NCBI RefSeq assembly: GCF_002234675.1
Contig: NC_019879.2
Span: 10,855,325 to 10,919,324, forward strand
DNA: 64,000 nucleotides
DNA from: Oryzias latipes
Taxonomy: Eukaryota > Chordata > Actinopteri > Beloniformes > Adrianichthyidae
Reading direction: 5' to 3'
The notes under the pieces were generated by a model. The model was not told the origin of the DNA. It searched no databases and was given only the letters and a program-made list of their open reading frames with translations. Numbering within the stretch: the stretch's first letter is position 1; each line of letters starts with the position of its first letter. Positions 63,251-64,000 of this stretch are shown here, piece after piece. Both the position numbers and the translations under genes were made by a program.

Positions 63251-64000
63251 AACTCAAAAATACCCCTTAGCAGAAGTAGTTGAATTTTATTTTATCATGT
63301 ATACTTGAGTATAGCAGGTATAATATAGTGCAGAATGCACTAACTGAAACTTCTTCAGACTAAATTAAAATAATTTTAAGTTTACTATATAGATAATACA
63401 TAAAAGGTAAACTTTGAGTATTCTTTCTTCACTTTAGAATAGAAATCATTATACTTGTAGTACACCTAAATAGACTACTTTTCGTTGAGGGTAAGCAGGA
63501 CAATTTGTGTTTTTATTCAGTCTATGGATGTGAGTGGACCTGCACTGGTGGAACATTCTTGATTTTAATCAATAACTGTTTGACAAATATAACTTTATAC
63601 TGAATTTTCTTGTCAAAGAATTTAATTGAAGCCACGTTTTAGAATGTCAAGGGCACCTTTCATGAACACTTTGTTTTTCACAGTAGCCATGCACTGATGA
63701 GTTAATCCTTGGACTTGTCAAATGCAGGATTTAATATTCTTGGAGTTAAATTAAGGATTCATTCAAGCCTGGTAACTCGGTCATGTTTACCACACTTGAG
63801 CTCATATTTGCTAAAGGAATAACACTGTGGGGCACAGCCACATCAGAGAGCTGACCCAATTTCCCCACAAAAAACCCATGTTGTTCCTTTTCTAATTATT
63901 GTTATGTATATATTACGGTATAATGTTGTATAATGGTTTGAGAAGACCCATGTGGAGGAGATCCCAGGCAAGAAGACAGAAACCCAACTGAACAAATACA
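63250..64000. other. AT-rich right edge
   Basis: No gene, repeat family or motif recognised. Confidence 0.4.

Overview
This is a teleost fish genomic window, probably a percomorph; medaka-like is possible but unproven. It shows multi-exon genes with GT-AG introns, dense DNA transposons, tRNA-derived SINEs, L2-like LINE tails and Tc1 elements typical of fish. Four protein-coding genes are supported by spliced reading frames that join in phase and give near-normal protein lengths: nxpe3 (minus, 2540-15233), cep97 (minus, 23352-31096), rpl24 (plus, 34233-37810) and mpc2 (minus, 40511-45032). The order nxpe3-cep97-rpl24 matches human 3q12.3. mpc2 lies elsewhere in human (1q24), so its position here is a fish-side rearrangement.

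Layout. 1-2.3 kb is nxpe3 downstream flank. 2.5-15.3 kb is nxpe3; its 7.7-kb first coding intron holds a Tc1/mariner-IS630-like element into which three different hAT elements were inserted, each with a perfect 8-bp target duplication. 15.5-17.2 kb is a minisatellite of about 76 copies of a 23-bp unit. 17.5-23.2 kb is repeat-rich, with a Tc1 inserted in an older Tc1 remnant, followed by a second Tc1. 23.3-31.1 kb is cep97, 31.1-34.2 kb the cep97/rpl24 divergent spacer, 34.2-37.8 kb rpl24. 37.8-40.5 kb carries two nearly identical ~116-bp segments with C/D-box-like motifs. 40.5-45.0 kb is mpc2. 45-64 kb has no recognisable host gene; it holds two Harbinger-type elements (one splitting a SINE), degenerate Tc1-like transposases, a 5'-truncated REL-endonuclease LINE (Rex6/R4-like) ending in a perfect hairpin and a (TA)n tract, and several MITE families.

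The four genes do not form a functional unit: a membrane-anchored NXPE esterase-like protein, a centriolar cilium-suppressor scaffold, a 60S ribosomal protein and a mitochondrial pyruvate carrier subunit. I found no operon, CRISPR array, virus or clear new biological system. The strongest leads are the nested transposon stack with readable insertion order, the duplicated C/D-like RNA candidate, the LINE hairpin/(TA)n junction, and promoter-type motifs, one of them carried by a transposon.
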